Positions 8,482-17,196 of a DNA stretch of 39,126 bases are shown piece by piece; positions within the stretch are counted from its first letter, which is position 1; each line of letters starts with the position of its first letter. The position numbers and the translations under genes are program-made. The notes below the pieces were generated by a model. That model made no database searches. It was given only the letters and a program-made list of their open reading frames with translations, and had not been told where the DNA came from. The DNA is taken from contig JAEDNI010000014.1 of NCBI GenBank assembly GCA_016302585.1, positions 1 through 39,126 on the forward strand, in the 5' to 3' direction. Origin of the DNA: Paludibacteraceae bacterium (lineage in GTDB: Bacteria > Bacteroidota > Bacteroidia > Bacteroidales > Paludibacteraceae).

Positions 8482-10969
8482 GGAATTTTTCTTCGAAGGT
8501 AGCCTTCATTCGGTTCATGATATTCTCTATCTGGGTGTCCTTCAGCGTGTTCTCTGCGTCTTGGAGGATGAAGGATAGGGCATAGGATTTCTTGCCCGCT
8601 TCGAGGTTCTTGCCCTCATATACGTCGAACAGATAGACGTTCTTGAGCAGTTTCTTCTCGGTCGCAAAAGCAGCGCGTGCGAGGTCGGCGAACTCAACGG
8701 ATTTATCCACAAGGAGTGCAAAGTCGCGTTTTACCTCCGGATACTTCGGCAGGTCGTTGATAACGGCTTTGTATTGTTTGTTCTGCTTAAGCAGTTGGTT
8801 CCAGTCGAGGTCCGCGTAGAACACCTCTTGCTCGATATCGAAGGCTTTGAGCTGCTTGCGAGCCACAATGCCGATGAAGCCAAGTGCTTTTCCGTTAGTG
8901 GCTTTGAGGACGAGACCATCGGAGAAGAGTTCGTTTTCCAGACGCTCTACGGTTGTTTTGGACAGATCAACACCAAGACGCACGAGGATGTTGTTCACAT
9001 ATGCGCGAAGCTGGTAGAACGTAGTTTTCTCTTCTTTGCGCACCCAAGTCTGTGCGGCTTTGTTACCGGTGATCCAGAGCGCCATATGTGGCTCTTCCGA
9101 ATACTCTACGAGTGAGTTCTCAGGGTTGTGCTCACGGGCAGCAGGGTTCGCTTTGTAGTGGTAACAGTTACCGAACTCATAGAACTTGAGGTCGGCGTTC
9201 TTACGGTTCGCGTTGCGAGCGATAGACTCCAGTCCACCGAAGAGCAAGGTCTGACGCATCACACCGAGGTCTTGGCTCAAGGGGTTCATGATCTTGACAC
9301 AAGTGTCAAGTGTCAGTTGGGTCAACGGCTCATAGTAGGACACTTTCGTGAGTGAGTTATTAAGGATTTCATTGAAACCCTGTGCAGTGAGTTGCTCCGC
9401 GATGCGGCGGCGCAGTTTCTCGGGGTCGGGTTTGACACCATACGCCAGGCTGGTGTTCAGTTTTTCCGGAAACTCGACATTGTCGTAACCGTATATACGT
9501 AGTATATCTTCCACTACGTCGCACTCGCGCTGTACGTCCACACGGTAACGGGGAACTTCCAACTGCCAAGAATCGCCAAGCTTGGCGACTATGTTGATTT
9601 CGAGGGCTTTAAGAATGGTCTCGATGGTATCTTCTCCGATTGCTTTACCGATGAGGGAGTTGACACGGTTGATGTCGATAGTGACCGACCACGGTTTGAG
9701 TAGTTCTTGAGAAGCACTATTGTCTAGGATTAGTCCTACTTGCTCTGCATTTGCCACCTCTTTGATCAGTAGGGCGGCACGCTTGAGGACGTAGAGTGTG
9801 TTGCAAGGGTCACATCCGCGTTCGTAACGGAAGGATGCGTCGGTCTGAATCTGATGACGGCGGCTCGTTTTGCGGATAGTTACGGGGTCGAAGTATGCGG
9901 ATTCGAGGAAGATGTTTTTGGTGTTTTCTGTTACACCGCTTTCGAGTCCGCCGAAGACACCGGCAATACACATTGCCTCTTCCTTATTAGCGATCATGAG
10001 GTCGCGGCTGTCCATCTCGCGCTCTACACCATCGAGGGTAACGAATTTCTCACCTTGTTTTGCGTAGCGCACATGGATCTCGTTGCCTTTGATCTTGTCA
10101 GCATCGAAGGCATGGAGCGCTTGTCCCATTTCGTGCAGCACGAAGTTCGTGACATCGACGACGTTGTTGATAGGACGAAGACCGATAGCCAATAGGCTGT
10201 TTTTGAGCCACTCCGGCGATTCTTTCACTTCCACACCTTTGATGTAGAGCCCTGAATAACGCGGGGCTGCATCGGGTGCGTCCACGAAGACGCTTATTGG
10301 AGATGTCTGATCTTCCTCCTTGAATTCTTCTACAGACGGCTTGGTGAGCTGAACTCCCTCCCTTGAGGGGAGGGCAGAGGTGGGGTTGTTATGTGCTTTG
10401 TAATATGCATAGAGATCGCGAGCTACGCCAAAATGGCTGCAAGCGTCTGAACGGTTTGGCGTGATATCCACCTCGATCACTGCGTCATTTTCCACATGGT
10501 AGAACTCCGCAGCCGGCATGCCGACAGGAGTGTCAGCCGGCAGGACGATGATACCGGCATGGTCGGTTCCCACACCAATCTCATCTTCAGCACAGATCAT
10601 TCCCCAACTGTCCTCACCGCGCAGTTTACCTTTCTTGATGGTAAACGACTCGTCGCCGTCATAGAGCACCGTACCCACGGTAGCGACGATGACTTTCTGT
10701 CCGGCAGCTACATTCGGTGCGCCGCAGACAATTGGCAGCGGTTCGCCTTCGCCGATATTCACTTTGGTAATATGCAAGTGGTCGGAATTAGGGTGGGGCT
10801 CGCAAGTCAGCACTTCTCCCACTACCAATCCTTTCAACCCGCCGCGGATGGTCTCTACGGTTTCAACCGTACCTACCTCCAAACCAATTGATGTAAGAAT
10901 CTTTGCTACGGTCTGAGCATCATCCTGCAGATCAATGTAGCGTTTTAACCATTTGTACGAAATATTCAT
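8465..10969 (-). CDS. pheT: Phenylalanine-tRNA ligase beta subunit
   Basis: An 834-residue large subunit of the (alpha-beta)2 enzyme that charges tRNA-Phe; pheS is not in the window. Domains in order: an N-terminal OB-fold tRNA-binding domain (GEVLTCEPHPNSDHLHITKV, IVCGAPN), B3/B4 editing domain, B5, a catalytic-like core (YGYDNVEFP region), and a C-terminal ferredoxin-fold anticodon domain. The start at 10969 (MNISYKWLKRY) is chosen because the promoter sits at 11009-11040; a longer in-frame extension to 11089 would begin upstream of it. At 10352-10390 a 39-bp repeat adds NNPTSALPSREGV in frame, just before the B3/B4 domain. It is the first gene of a five-gene operon. Confidence 0.97.
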   Translation of the reverse strand: MNISYKWLKRYIDLQDDAQTVAKILTSIGLEVGTVETVETIRGGLKGLVVGEVLTCEPHPNSDHLHITKVNIGEGEPLPIVCGAPNVAAGQKVIVATVGTVLYDGDESFTIKKGKLRGEDSWGMICAEDEIGVGTDHAGIIVLPADTPVGMPAAEFYHVENDAVIEVDITPNRSDACSHFGVARDLYAYYKAHNNPTSALPSREGVQLTKPSVEEFKEEDQTSPISVFVDAPDAAPRYSGLYIKGVEVKESPEWLKNSLLAIGLRPINNVVDVTNFVLHEMGQALHAFDADKIKGNEIHVRYAKQGEKFVTLDGVEREMDSRDLMIANKEEAMCIAGVFGGLESGVTENTKNIFLESAYFDPVTIRKTSRRHQIQTDASFRYERGCDPCNTLYVLKRAALLIKEVANAEQVGLILDNSASQELLKPWSVTIDINRVNSLIGKAIGEDTIETILKALEINIVAKLGDSWQLEVPRYRVDVQRECDVVEDILRIYGYDNVEFPEKLNTSLAYGVKPDPEKLRRRIAEQLTAQGFNEILNNSLTKVSYYEPLTQLTLDTCVKIMNPLSQDLGVMRQTLLFGGLESIARNANRKNADLKFYEFGNCYHYKANPAAREHNPENSLVEYSEEPHMALWITGNKAAQTWVRKEEKTTFYQLRAYVNNILVRLGVDLSKTTVERLENELFSDGLVLKATNGKALGFIGIVARKQLKAFDIEQEVFYADLDWNQLLKQNKQYKAVINDLPKYPEVKRDFALLVDKSVEFADLARAAFATEKKLLKNVYLFDVYEGKNLEAGKKSYALSFILQDAENTLKDTQIENIMNRMKATFEEKFHATLR
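10352..10390 (-). repeat. Family 1 palindromic element, short form, inside pheT
   Basis: 39 bp with hairpin CCCTCCC (10356-10362)/GGGAGGG (10368-10374). On the coding strand it is identical at 32 of 39 positions to the copy in gmd and is read in the same frame, giving NNPTSALPSREGV. A multiple of three in length, it leaves pheT open. Confidence 0.85.
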
Positions 10970-11008
10970 ATAGTTTCTATTATCTGAAATACTAATCCAA
11001 ATTGCGTG

Positions 11009-11040
11009 CAAAATTACGAAAAAAAAATCATATACGCAAG
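11009..11040 (-). promoter_or_regulatory. Promoter of the pheT operon
   Basis: Minus strand CTTG (11037-11040), 20 nt, TAATTTTG (11009-11016). The leader to the ATG at 10969 is about 32-34 nt. It is divergent from the nadE promoter. Confidence 0.8.
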
Positions 11041-11075
11041 TACGCGTGCGTTTTTTAGAAATTTTACCGCTTATA

Positions 11076-11107
11076 TTTGCATATTTCAAATTTTCTTTGT
11101 ATCTTTG
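11076..11107 (+). promoter_or_regulatory. Promoter of nadE
   Basis: TTTG (11076-11079), 20 nt, TATCTTTG (11100-11107). The ATG at 11131 lies about 16-18 nt after the expected start site, so the leader is very short. Confidence 0.8.
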
Positions 11108-11130
11108 TGCGCTAAATTGTAAATTGTGCT

Positions 11131-13062
11131 ATGAATACTAATTTTGGATTTGTTCGTGTGGCGGCCGCAGTGCCGACGATGCGTGTGGCAGACTGCCGTT
11201 ACAACGCGGAGCAGATACGTGCTCAGATTGATGAGGCGATCGCAGAAGGCGTAGAGGTGATTTGTTTCCCGGAGTTGAGTGTGACGGGTTATACCTGTGC
11301 AGACTTATTCTTTACGCAGCAGCTGCAGCAGAGTAGTATGCGTGAGTTGGAAGCGATTTGTAACTACACGCGCGGCAAAGCGATCATCGTGCTGGTAGGT
11401 GCGCCGCTGCAGGTGGACAATGACCTGTTCAACTGTGCGTTCGTGATGACCGACGGAGAGGTGATGGGTGTTGTACCAAAGGTTAATCTACCGAACACCG
11501 GTGAATTCTACGAAAAACGCTGGTTTACTTCCGGTCGTGCTGCTCGTGAGTACATGCCGGGTGGTGTGGTTCCGCGTATTCCGAAGATTGAGATTTGGAG
11601 TGGTGAAGTGCCTTTTGGTACGGATCTGCTGTTCTGCACGCACAACTATACCTTTGGTATAGAGATCTGTGAGGACCTTTGGAGTCCGCTGCCTCCTTCG
11701 ACACAGTTGGCTATTCAGGGGGCGGAACTGATCTTCAACCTCTCGAGTTCAAACTGCATCATAGGTAAGCATATCTTCCGTCGTCAGATGATCAAGCAGC
11801 AGAGTGCACGTGTTCACTGCGGTTATATTTATACCTCTTCAGGAGTAGGTGAGTCCACGACTGATGTGGTTTTCTCGGGTAGTACGTATATCGCGGAGAA
11901 CGGTGATATTCTGACCATGGGCGAACGATTCCAACGGAACAATTCGATGATCATTCAGGAGATAGATATCGAACGTCTTCGTACGGATCGCCAGCGAAAT
12001 ACCAACTTTACGAAGGACAAAACCGGTCACTATCGTCATATCAATGTAGCGCCTATTGAGCGGGAAGAGGAAACTACTGAGCCGATCCATCGTACGTTCT
12101 CACCGACACCGTTCCTGCCGAAGAAAGGGAAGGAAGAGCAGTATTGTTTGGATGTATTCTCTATTCAGACGAACGCTTTGGCACGTCGATGGGAGCACAC
12201 GCATTCCGAGACTGTTGTTATTGGTATTTCCGGAGGTTTGGATAGCACCTTAGCGCTGATGGTTTGTGTGCAGACAGCTGATTTGTTGGGTTACGACCGC
12301 AGTAGAGTGGTCGGTGTGACCATGCCGGGTTTTGGTACCAGCGATCGCACGTATCAAAATGCGCTACAGTTGATGAAAGAACTGGGTATCACCCATCGTG
12401 AGATTAGTATTTGCGATGTAACGACGCAACACTTGAGCGATATCGCGCATAATATGGATGTTCACGATGCGACGTACGAGAACGCTCAGGCGCGTGTGCG
12501 TACGCTGATTCTCATGGACCTGGCGAATGAACTGAATGGTTTGGTAGTAGGTACTGGTGACTTGAGTGAGTTGGCGCTCGGGTGGTGTACGTATAATGGC
12601 GACCAGATGTCGATGTACTCCGTCAATGCCGGAATACCCAAGACGCTGGTGAAGTACCTTGTGAAGTTCGCGGCAGAGAACTTATATGGAGAACCGTTGC
12701 GGAGTATCCTGCTTGATGTGGTAGAAACGCCGGTTTCACCGGAACTTTTGCCTACAGATGAACACGGGGAGATCGCCCAGAAGACCGAAGATAAAGTGGG
12801 GCCGTACGAGCTGCATGATTTCTTCTTATACTATTTTATGCGATTCGGTTTCACACGTGAGAAAATCAAATATATGGCTTGTCAGGCGTTCGAGGACCAA
12901 TACGACGAAGCGACTATTGATAAATGGCTAAACGTGTTCATGCGTCGTTTCTGCACGCAACAGTTCAAGCGTTCTGCCATGCCGGACGGACCGAAAGTGG
13001 TGAGCGTGAGTCTGAGTCCCCGCGGCGACTGGAGAATGCCAAGCGATGTATGCTGCATTTAA
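11131..13062 (+). CDS. nadE: Glutamine-dependent NAD+ synthetase
   Basis: A 643-residue two-domain enzyme that amidates nicotinic acid adenine dinucleotide to NAD+ using glutamine. The N-terminal nitrilase-like glutaminase carries the Glu-Lys-Cys triad in CFPELSVTGY, VPKVNLPN and GIEICEDLWSP. The C-terminal synthetase (from about residue 330) has the P-loop GISGGLDSTLAL and VVGTGDLSELALGW. The length is in the usual range for the fused glutamine-dependent form. It is transcribed from its own promoter, with murB starting 19 bp after its stop codon. Confidence 0.97.
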   Translation: MNTNFGFVRVAAAVPTMRVADCRYNAEQIRAQIDEAIAEGVEVICFPELSVTGYTCADLFFTQQLQQSSMRELEAICNYTRGKAIIVLVGAPLQVDNDLFNCAFVMTDGEVMGVVPKVNLPNTGEFYEKRWFTSGRAAREYMPGGVVPRIPKIEIWSGEVPFGTDLLFCTHNYTFGIEICEDLWSPLPPSTQLAIQGAELIFNLSSSNCIIGKHIFRRQMIKQQSARVHCGYIYTSSGVGESTTDVVFSGSTYIAENGDILTMGERFQRNNSMIIQEIDIERLRTDRQRNTNFTKDKTGHYRHINVAPIEREEETTEPIHRTFSPTPFLPKKGKEEQYCLDVFSIQTNALARRWEHTHSETVVIGISGGLDSTLALMVCVQTADLLGYDRSRVVGVTMPGFGTSDRTYQNALQLMKELGITHREISICDVTTQHLSDIAHNMDVHDATYENAQARVRTLILMDLANELNGLVVGTGDLSELALGWCTYNGDQMSMYSVNAGIPKTLVKYLVKFAAENLYGEPLRSILLDVVETPVSPELLPTDEHGEIAQKTEDKVGPYELHDFFLYYFMRFGFTREKIKYMACQAFEDQYDEATIDKWLNVFMRRFCTQQFKRSAMPDGPKVVSVSLSPRGDWRMPSDVCCI

Positions 13063-13064
13063 AA

Positions 13065-13096
13065 AATGAAAGAGTGAACGAATGAAAGAATTAAAG
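13065..13096 (+). repeat. 8-bp tandem repeat creating the murB start
   Basis: Four imperfect 8-bp units (AATGAAAG, AGTGAACG, AATGAAAG, AATTAAAG) span the nadE-murB junction. The ATG of unit 3 is the murB start (13082). The ATG of unit 1 opens a three-codon frame (M-K-E-stop). Confidence 0.7.
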
Positions 13097-14083
13097 AATA
13101 TTTCGCTATTACCTTACAATACCTTTGGTATGAATGCCAAGGCGAAATTGTTCATCGAGTATTACTCGCTGGATGAGTTGCGGCAGGTGCTGAAGGAACA
13201 TAAAGGGGAACAGATCTTACATATCGGGCAAGGCTCAAATCTGCTGTTTACATCCGATTTCAACGGAGTAATTCTGCATTCAGGCATGGCGCGTGCGAAG
13301 TTTTTGGACGATGAAACGGTGGAGGCGCAGAACGGTTTACGTTTGGACGATATGATAGCCCAATTGACGGATATGGGGTATAGCGGACTGGAGAAGTTAA
13401 GTTTGATCCCTGGTGAAGTGGGTGCAAGTGCGGTGCAGAATGTCGGAGCCTACGGCTGCGAAGCCAAAGATGTCATCGTCCGCGTGAACACACTCAATGT
13501 CGAGACGCTCGAAGAACGTGTCTTCACCAACGAGGAGTGCCGTTTCGGCTATCGCGATAGTATTTTCAAGCACGAACTGAAAGGCAAATATATCGTGACA
13601 TCGGTGGTATATAAGGTCAAACCGGGCGATGCAACGAAGACGCGCGAAGAGATCATCGCTACGCGTATGGCAAAACTGCCAACAGTAGGCGAAGTAGGTT
13701 CGGCGGGTTCATTCTTTATGAATCCGTTTGTACCCGAAGAAAAAGCCAACGAGCTGTTGTCGCAATACCCCGACATGCCTCACTTTGAAACTCCCTCCCC
13801 TTGGAGGGTGAAGAGCTCTGCTCGATCGGACGCCCTGTGGTCGTCCGTAGAACAACATTCTGGGGAGAGGTGTGTGAAAATCCCTGCTGCATGGCTTATT
13901 GAGCAATGCGGATGGAAAGGTAAGACGCTTGGCGGTGCGCAAGTGTGGCCCAAACAGCCGCTGGTCATCGTCAATGCCAATAATGCGTCTGCAAAAGATA
14001 TTATGGAGCTTGCCGCGGCGGTTAGTGCCAGCGTCAAAGAGAAATTCGGCATCGACATTCACCCCGAAGTGAATTACATATAA
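13082..14083 (+). CDS. murB: UDP-N-acetylmuramate dehydrogenase
   Basis: A 333-residue FAD enzyme that reduces UDP-GlcNAc-enolpyruvate to UDP-MurNAc, the second committed step of peptidoglycan synthesis. It has HIGQGSNLLF and LIPGEVGASAVQNVGAYG (FAD binding), FGYRDSIFK (Tyr/Arg), GSAGSFFMNPFV with the catalytic Ser, and the C-terminal HPEVNYI with the catalytic Glu. Residues about 236-263 are an insertion encoded by a repeat (13788-13876), placed just before the conserved VKIPAAWLIEQCGWKG, a spot where homologs have a short variable loop. murA follows immediately, so both early Mur enzymes are made together. Confidence 0.96.
   Translation: MKELKNISLLPYNTFGMNAKAKLFIEYYSLDELRQVLKEHKGEQILHIGQGSNLLFTSDFNGVILHSGMARAKFLDDETVEAQNGLRLDDMIAQLTDMGYSGLEKLSLIPGEVGASAVQNVGAYGCEAKDVIVRVNTLNVETLEERVFTNEECRFGYRDSIFKHELKGKYIVTSVVYKVKPGDATKTREEIIATRMAKLPTVGEVGSAGSFFMNPFVPEEKANELLSQYPDMPHFETPSPWRVKSSARSDALWSSVEQHSGERCVKIPAAWLIEQCGWKGKTLGGAQVWPKQPLVIVNANNASAKDIMELAAAVSASVKEKFGIDIHPEVNYI
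13788..13876 (+). repeat. Family 1 element, long form, inside murB
   Basis: The element starts with CTCCCTCCCCTTGG and ends with GGGGAGAGG. Its 48-bp core at 13806-13853 matches murA 14955-15002 at 47 of 48 positions. The core contains the hairpin CGGACG (13827-13832)/CGTCCG (13842-13847). It encodes TPSPWRVKSSARSD and following residues in frame. Confidence 0.85.
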
Positions 14084-14089
14084 CTACGA

Positions 14090-14125
14090 AATATTCATTA
14101 TTCATTAATAATTATTCATTTTCAA
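14090..14125 (+). repeat. A/T-rich intercistronic element between murB and murA
   Basis: Reads ATATTCATTATTCATTAATA, then ATTATTCATT, and ends at the murA ATG. It is the same type and orientation relative to transcription as the copies at 4858-4886 and 22429-22457. Confidence 0.65.
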
Positions 14126-15541
14126 ATGGCTGCATTTATCGTAGAAGGAGGACATAAACTGCATGGTTCGATCACGCCGCAAGGCGCTAAGAACGAAGCG
14201 TTGCAAGTGCTGTGTGCCGTATTGCTGACAAAGGAAACGGTGGTGATTGATAACTTACCGAATATCCTGGATGTGAATAACTTGATTGATCTGCTCGCGT
14301 CTATTGGCGTCACCGTCGAAAAACTCGCAAAGGGTAAGTATGCATTCACCGCGGCTAATCTCGACACAGCGTATCTGAACAGCGCCGATTTCCTCAAGAA
14401 ATGCAATAAGTTACGCGGTTCGGTCATGCTCATCGGTCCGCTTTTGGCGCGTCTGGGTGCAGTGACTTACGCAAAACCCGGTGGTGACAAGATTGGTCGT
14501 CGGCGTTTGGACACGCATTTCCAGGGAATGGTGAACCTCGGTGCTACGTTTACGTACGACCAAGACTTGCTCGCTTATCGTTTTGAAGGCAAGCACCTAA
14601 AAGGCGCATATATGCTTCTTGACGAAGCGTCTGTCACCGGAACAGCGAACATCATCATGGCGTCTGTCCTTGCCGAAGGAACCACTACCATCTACAATGC
14701 AGCCTGTGAACCGTACGTACAGCAACTGTGTAAACTCCTTAATAATATGGGCGCGCGTATAAGTGGCGTAGGCTCTAACTTGTTAACTATCGAAGGTGTG
14801 GAAGAACTGCATGGAGCACAGCATAAACTCCTGCCGGATATGATCGAAGTGGGTTCGTTTATCGGCATGGCGGCCATCACCGGTTCTGAATTAAGAATTA
14901 AGGATTGTAACTACAGTGTTCCTTCCGCAGGAAACCTTACCCCCTCCCTTGAGCGGGTGAAGAGCTCTGCTCGATCGGACGCCCAGTGGTCGTCCGTAGA
15001 ACCTTCCGGGGTGGGGTTTGGTTCCGTTCTTGGAATTATTCCCGATGCCTTCCGCCGTTTGGGAATCCGCATTGAGGAAGAAGGGGATGATCTCGTCATT
15101 CCGGCGCAGGATCATTACCAAATAGAGTCTTTCATGGATGGTTCAATTTTAACGGTGGCTGATGCCCCGTGGCCGGGACTCACGCCCGACTTGCTCTCTG
15201 TTCTTTTGGTCGTAGCCACACAGGCAAAAGGTTCTGTGCTCATTCACCAGAAGATGTTCGAAAGTCGCCTCTTCTTCGTGGATAAACTGATTGATATGGG
15301 CGCGCAGATCATCCTCTGTGATCCTCACCGCGCAGTAGTAGTTGGTCACGACCACACCCGCCAACTCAAACGCAATAACATGACTTCGCCCGACATCCGT
15401 GCCGGAATAGCCATGCTGATTGCTGCCATGAGTGCCGATGGCACGAGTCGCATCGATCACATCGATCAGATCGACCGTGGCTATGAAGACATCGAAAACC
15501 GGTTGAATGCGATTGGAGCAAAGATTAGAAGAGAGGAATAG
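14126..15541 (+). CDS. murA: UDP-N-acetylglucosamine 1-carboxyvinyltransferase
   Basis: A 471-residue enzyme transferring enolpyruvate from PEP to UDP-GlcNAc, the first step of peptidoglycan synthesis. Seen: substrate-binding GAKNEAL (Lys22, Asn23), the active-site loop KPGGDKIGRRRLDTHF, PGLTPDLLS with the catalytic-base Asp, and the C-terminal DIRAGIAML with Arg. The loop residue that is Cys115 in E. coli is Asp121 here, a change known to abolish fosfomycin alkylation in other MurA enzymes. Residues about 263-303, between IKDCNYS and LGIIPDAFRRLG, hold a repeat-encoded insertion homologous to that in murB. That makes the protein longer than the usual ~420-435 residues. Confidence 0.97.
   Translation: MAAFIVEGGHKLHGSITPQGAKNEALQVLCAVLLTKETVVIDNLPNILDVNNLIDLLASIGVTVEKLAKGKYAFTAANLDTAYLNSADFLKKCNKLRGSVMLIGPLLARLGAVTYAKPGGDKIGRRRLDTHFQGMVNLGATFTYDQDLLAYRFEGKHLKGAYMLLDEASVTGTANIIMASVLAEGTTTIYNAACEPYVQQLCKLLNNMGARISGVGSNLLTIEGVEELHGAQHKLLPDMIEVGSFIGMAAITGSELRIKDCNYSVPSAGNLTPSLERVKSSARSDAQWSSVEPSGVGFGSVLGIIPDAFRRLGIRIEEEGDDLVIPAQDHYQIESFMDGSILTVADAPWPGLTPDLLSVLLVVATQAKGSVLIHQKMFESRLFFVDKLIDMGAQIILCDPHRAVVVGHDHTRQLKRNNMTSPDIRAGIAMLIAAMSADGTSRIDHIDQIDRGYEDIENRLNAIGAKIRREE
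14936..15018 (+). repeat. Family 1 element, long form, inside murA
   Basis: The core 14955-15002 is 47/48 identical to the murB copy and is read in the same frame (TPSLERVKSSARSD against TPSPWRVKSSARSD). The ends (CCCCTCCCTTGAG and GGGGTGGGGTT) match the ends of the short form in inverted orientation, so the core looks like a module inside the same element. Confidence 0.85.
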
Positions 15542-15570
15542 GACGCAATAGGACGCAATAGGAAGCAATA
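15541..15570 (+). repeat. 10-bp tandem repeat after murA
   Basis: GGACGCAATA twice, then GGAAGCAATA, directly at the murA stop codon. A weak hairpin, CCGATA (15587-15592)/TATCGG (15600-15605), follows without a T run. The rest of the 113-bp gap shows nothing else. Confidence 0.75.
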
Positions 15571-15654
15571 GGAAAGGGAACGGTATCCGATAAATAGAAT
15601 ATCGGAAATTAATAGATGGTATATAAATAGTACCAGAATGACATTGATTTATTA

Positions 15655-17196
15655 TTGATACATAAGTTTCTAACATATGGTATAAATACGCAAACAGGAA
15701 CATTAGTTTCTGTAGAGAAAGTTGTTCGCGGATTGAAATGTGAGTGCATTTGTCCTGTATGTAGATCAGTTTTAATTGCGAGACAGGGTAGCAAAATGCA
15801 ATGGCATTTTGCACATGCCAATAGTGCTGAATGTACAGGTGCTAGAATGACAACTTTGCATTTGCTAGCACAACAAATCTTACAGAAAGAAAAGAAAATA
15901 ATGCTGCCAGCATATAAAGGGAGGTGTCTTAAGAAGAAAGCTTTCTCTATTCAATTTGATGATGTTATTTTAGAACAACAGATACCCGTAAACGGTCGTC
16001 ATATACAACCGGATGGCATTGGTAGGATAAATAAAAATGGCAAAGACCATAATTTATTGATAGAGATTTTTGTGACACATAAAGTGGATGAACAAAAATT
16101 ACAAGATATTAAAGATTTAAATTGTGCATGTATAGAAATTGATTTATCTGATTTGTTAGATACGGATTATACAGAAGAAAAAATTAAAGAACGTTTGTTT
16201 ACGAAATATAGTGATAGAAAATGGCTAAATAATCCCATTTATAAACAACAAGATAAGGAGTTGCAAATACGTAAAGAAAAAGAGGAAGAGGAAAGAAGAG
16301 AAAAAGAATTACAAGCAGAACGGGAAAGACATAGTGAGGCTGTAGAATTTGTTCGACCATTTTTAAGTGGAGAGTTACCTCCTTCGACATTTAATAATCA
16401 CTTCTGTATAAAACCATATAGCTTACAAGAAGAAATACTAAAAGTCTTAAGAAGCGTCTATTACTATAGTTTTTTCGATCCAAGCGAAGATGATATACAA
16501 AATGCATACTATCAAGCAAGACTTTTAGAGTATCTCCCGGAAATTTTTCCATTGGATGAAATATTTGAGAATGCATATGATGGTAAATCTTTTATCGAAT
16601 ATATTGATAGTAAGAATGATTCAAAAGATCGAACAATCTTGTTTACTACAGTGTTAAAATGTGTATATAGAAAAAATTTCATAGTTCAACGTTATTCATG
16701 GGATGATAGAGATTATTATTCCGCAATTGATGTGATTAATAATGTCCTGGAGTCATATCGCAAAAAGCAAGAAACATTAAGAATTGAGCAAAAAAATAGT
16801 TTAGAGCGCCATGTGTTAGTTTTTTGCTATGATATTATTCAAATAAGAGCTAACGAAAGTAATAAAAAAACATTCTTTCAATACATAGAAAATTATCAAT
16901 ATTGGAGCATTATAAGTAGTATATTTTCTTTGTATCTACACCACATTATTTTTAGTAAACTTTCTAATTTTGTTCAACTTACTGAAAATTTTATAACCAA
17001 CCATGCAGAATATGCCCATTTGTATTTAAAATTTGCTAGATCCTATGAGTGCTCAACCAATAACTACACATCTGCATCTGGCGAGAACAAATTAGAGAAA
17101 ATGGAAAAAGTTGCTAACACTGTTACTGCAAACCACAAATTAGATGATATAGTTAAATTATTGTTTCCTAAAATGTGGTATATATGGCAAATATAA
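15655..17196 (+). CDS. CoiA-like nuclease-domain protein of an AT-rich islet
   Basis: A 513-residue protein. Its N-terminus (residues about 1-60) has a zinc-finger-like CECICPVCRSVLI plus WHFAHAN, as in CoiA-type competence proteins. Next comes a possible PD-(D/E)xK nuclease core: HIQPDGIG, then LLIEIFVTHKVDEQKL, then ACIEIDLSDLL. Residues about 205-235 form a highly charged coiled coil (EKEEEERREKELQAERER). The C-terminal half is not recognised. Base use is unlike the neighbours: 12 G/C in the 60 bases at 16861-16920 against 32 in 14521-14580. This suggests horizontal gain. The start is the TTG at 15655, since no ATG is in frame before the stop at 15628. A role in DNA uptake or defence is possible but unproven. 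Confidence 0.65.
   Translation: MIHKFLTYGINTQTGTLVSVEKVVRGLKCECICPVCRSVLIARQGSKMQWHFAHANSAECTGARMTTLHLLAQQILQKEKKIMLPAYKGRCLKKKAFSIQFDDVILEQQIPVNGRHIQPDGIGRINKNGKDHNLLIEIFVTHKVDEQKLQDIKDLNCACIEIDLSDLLDTDYTEEKIKERLFTKYSDRKWLNNPIYKQQDKELQIRKEKEEEERREKELQAERERHSEAVEFVRPFLSGELPPSTFNNHFCIKPYSLQEEILKVLRSVYYYSFFDPSEDDIQNAYYQARLLEYLPEIFPLDEIFENAYDGKSFIEYIDSKNDSKDRTILFTTVLKCVYRKNFIVQRYSWDDRDYYSAIDVINNVLESYRKKQETLRIEQKNSLERHVLVFCYDIIQIRANESNKKTFFQYIENYQYWSIISSIFSLYLHHIIFSKLSNFVQLTENFITNHAEYAHLYLKFARSYECSTNNYTSASGENKLEKMEKVANTVTANHKLDDIVKLLFPKMWYIWQI

Noticed and set aside
10970..11089. N-terminal extension of pheT
   Set aside because: It would begin upstream of the promoter at 11009-11040, and the extra residues do not belong to PheT; the ATG at 10969 fits homologs.
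13788..15018. CRISPR-like interpretation of the two murB/murA repeats
   Set aside because: Only two copies, 1.1 kb apart inside genes, with no spacers of constant length and no cas genes.
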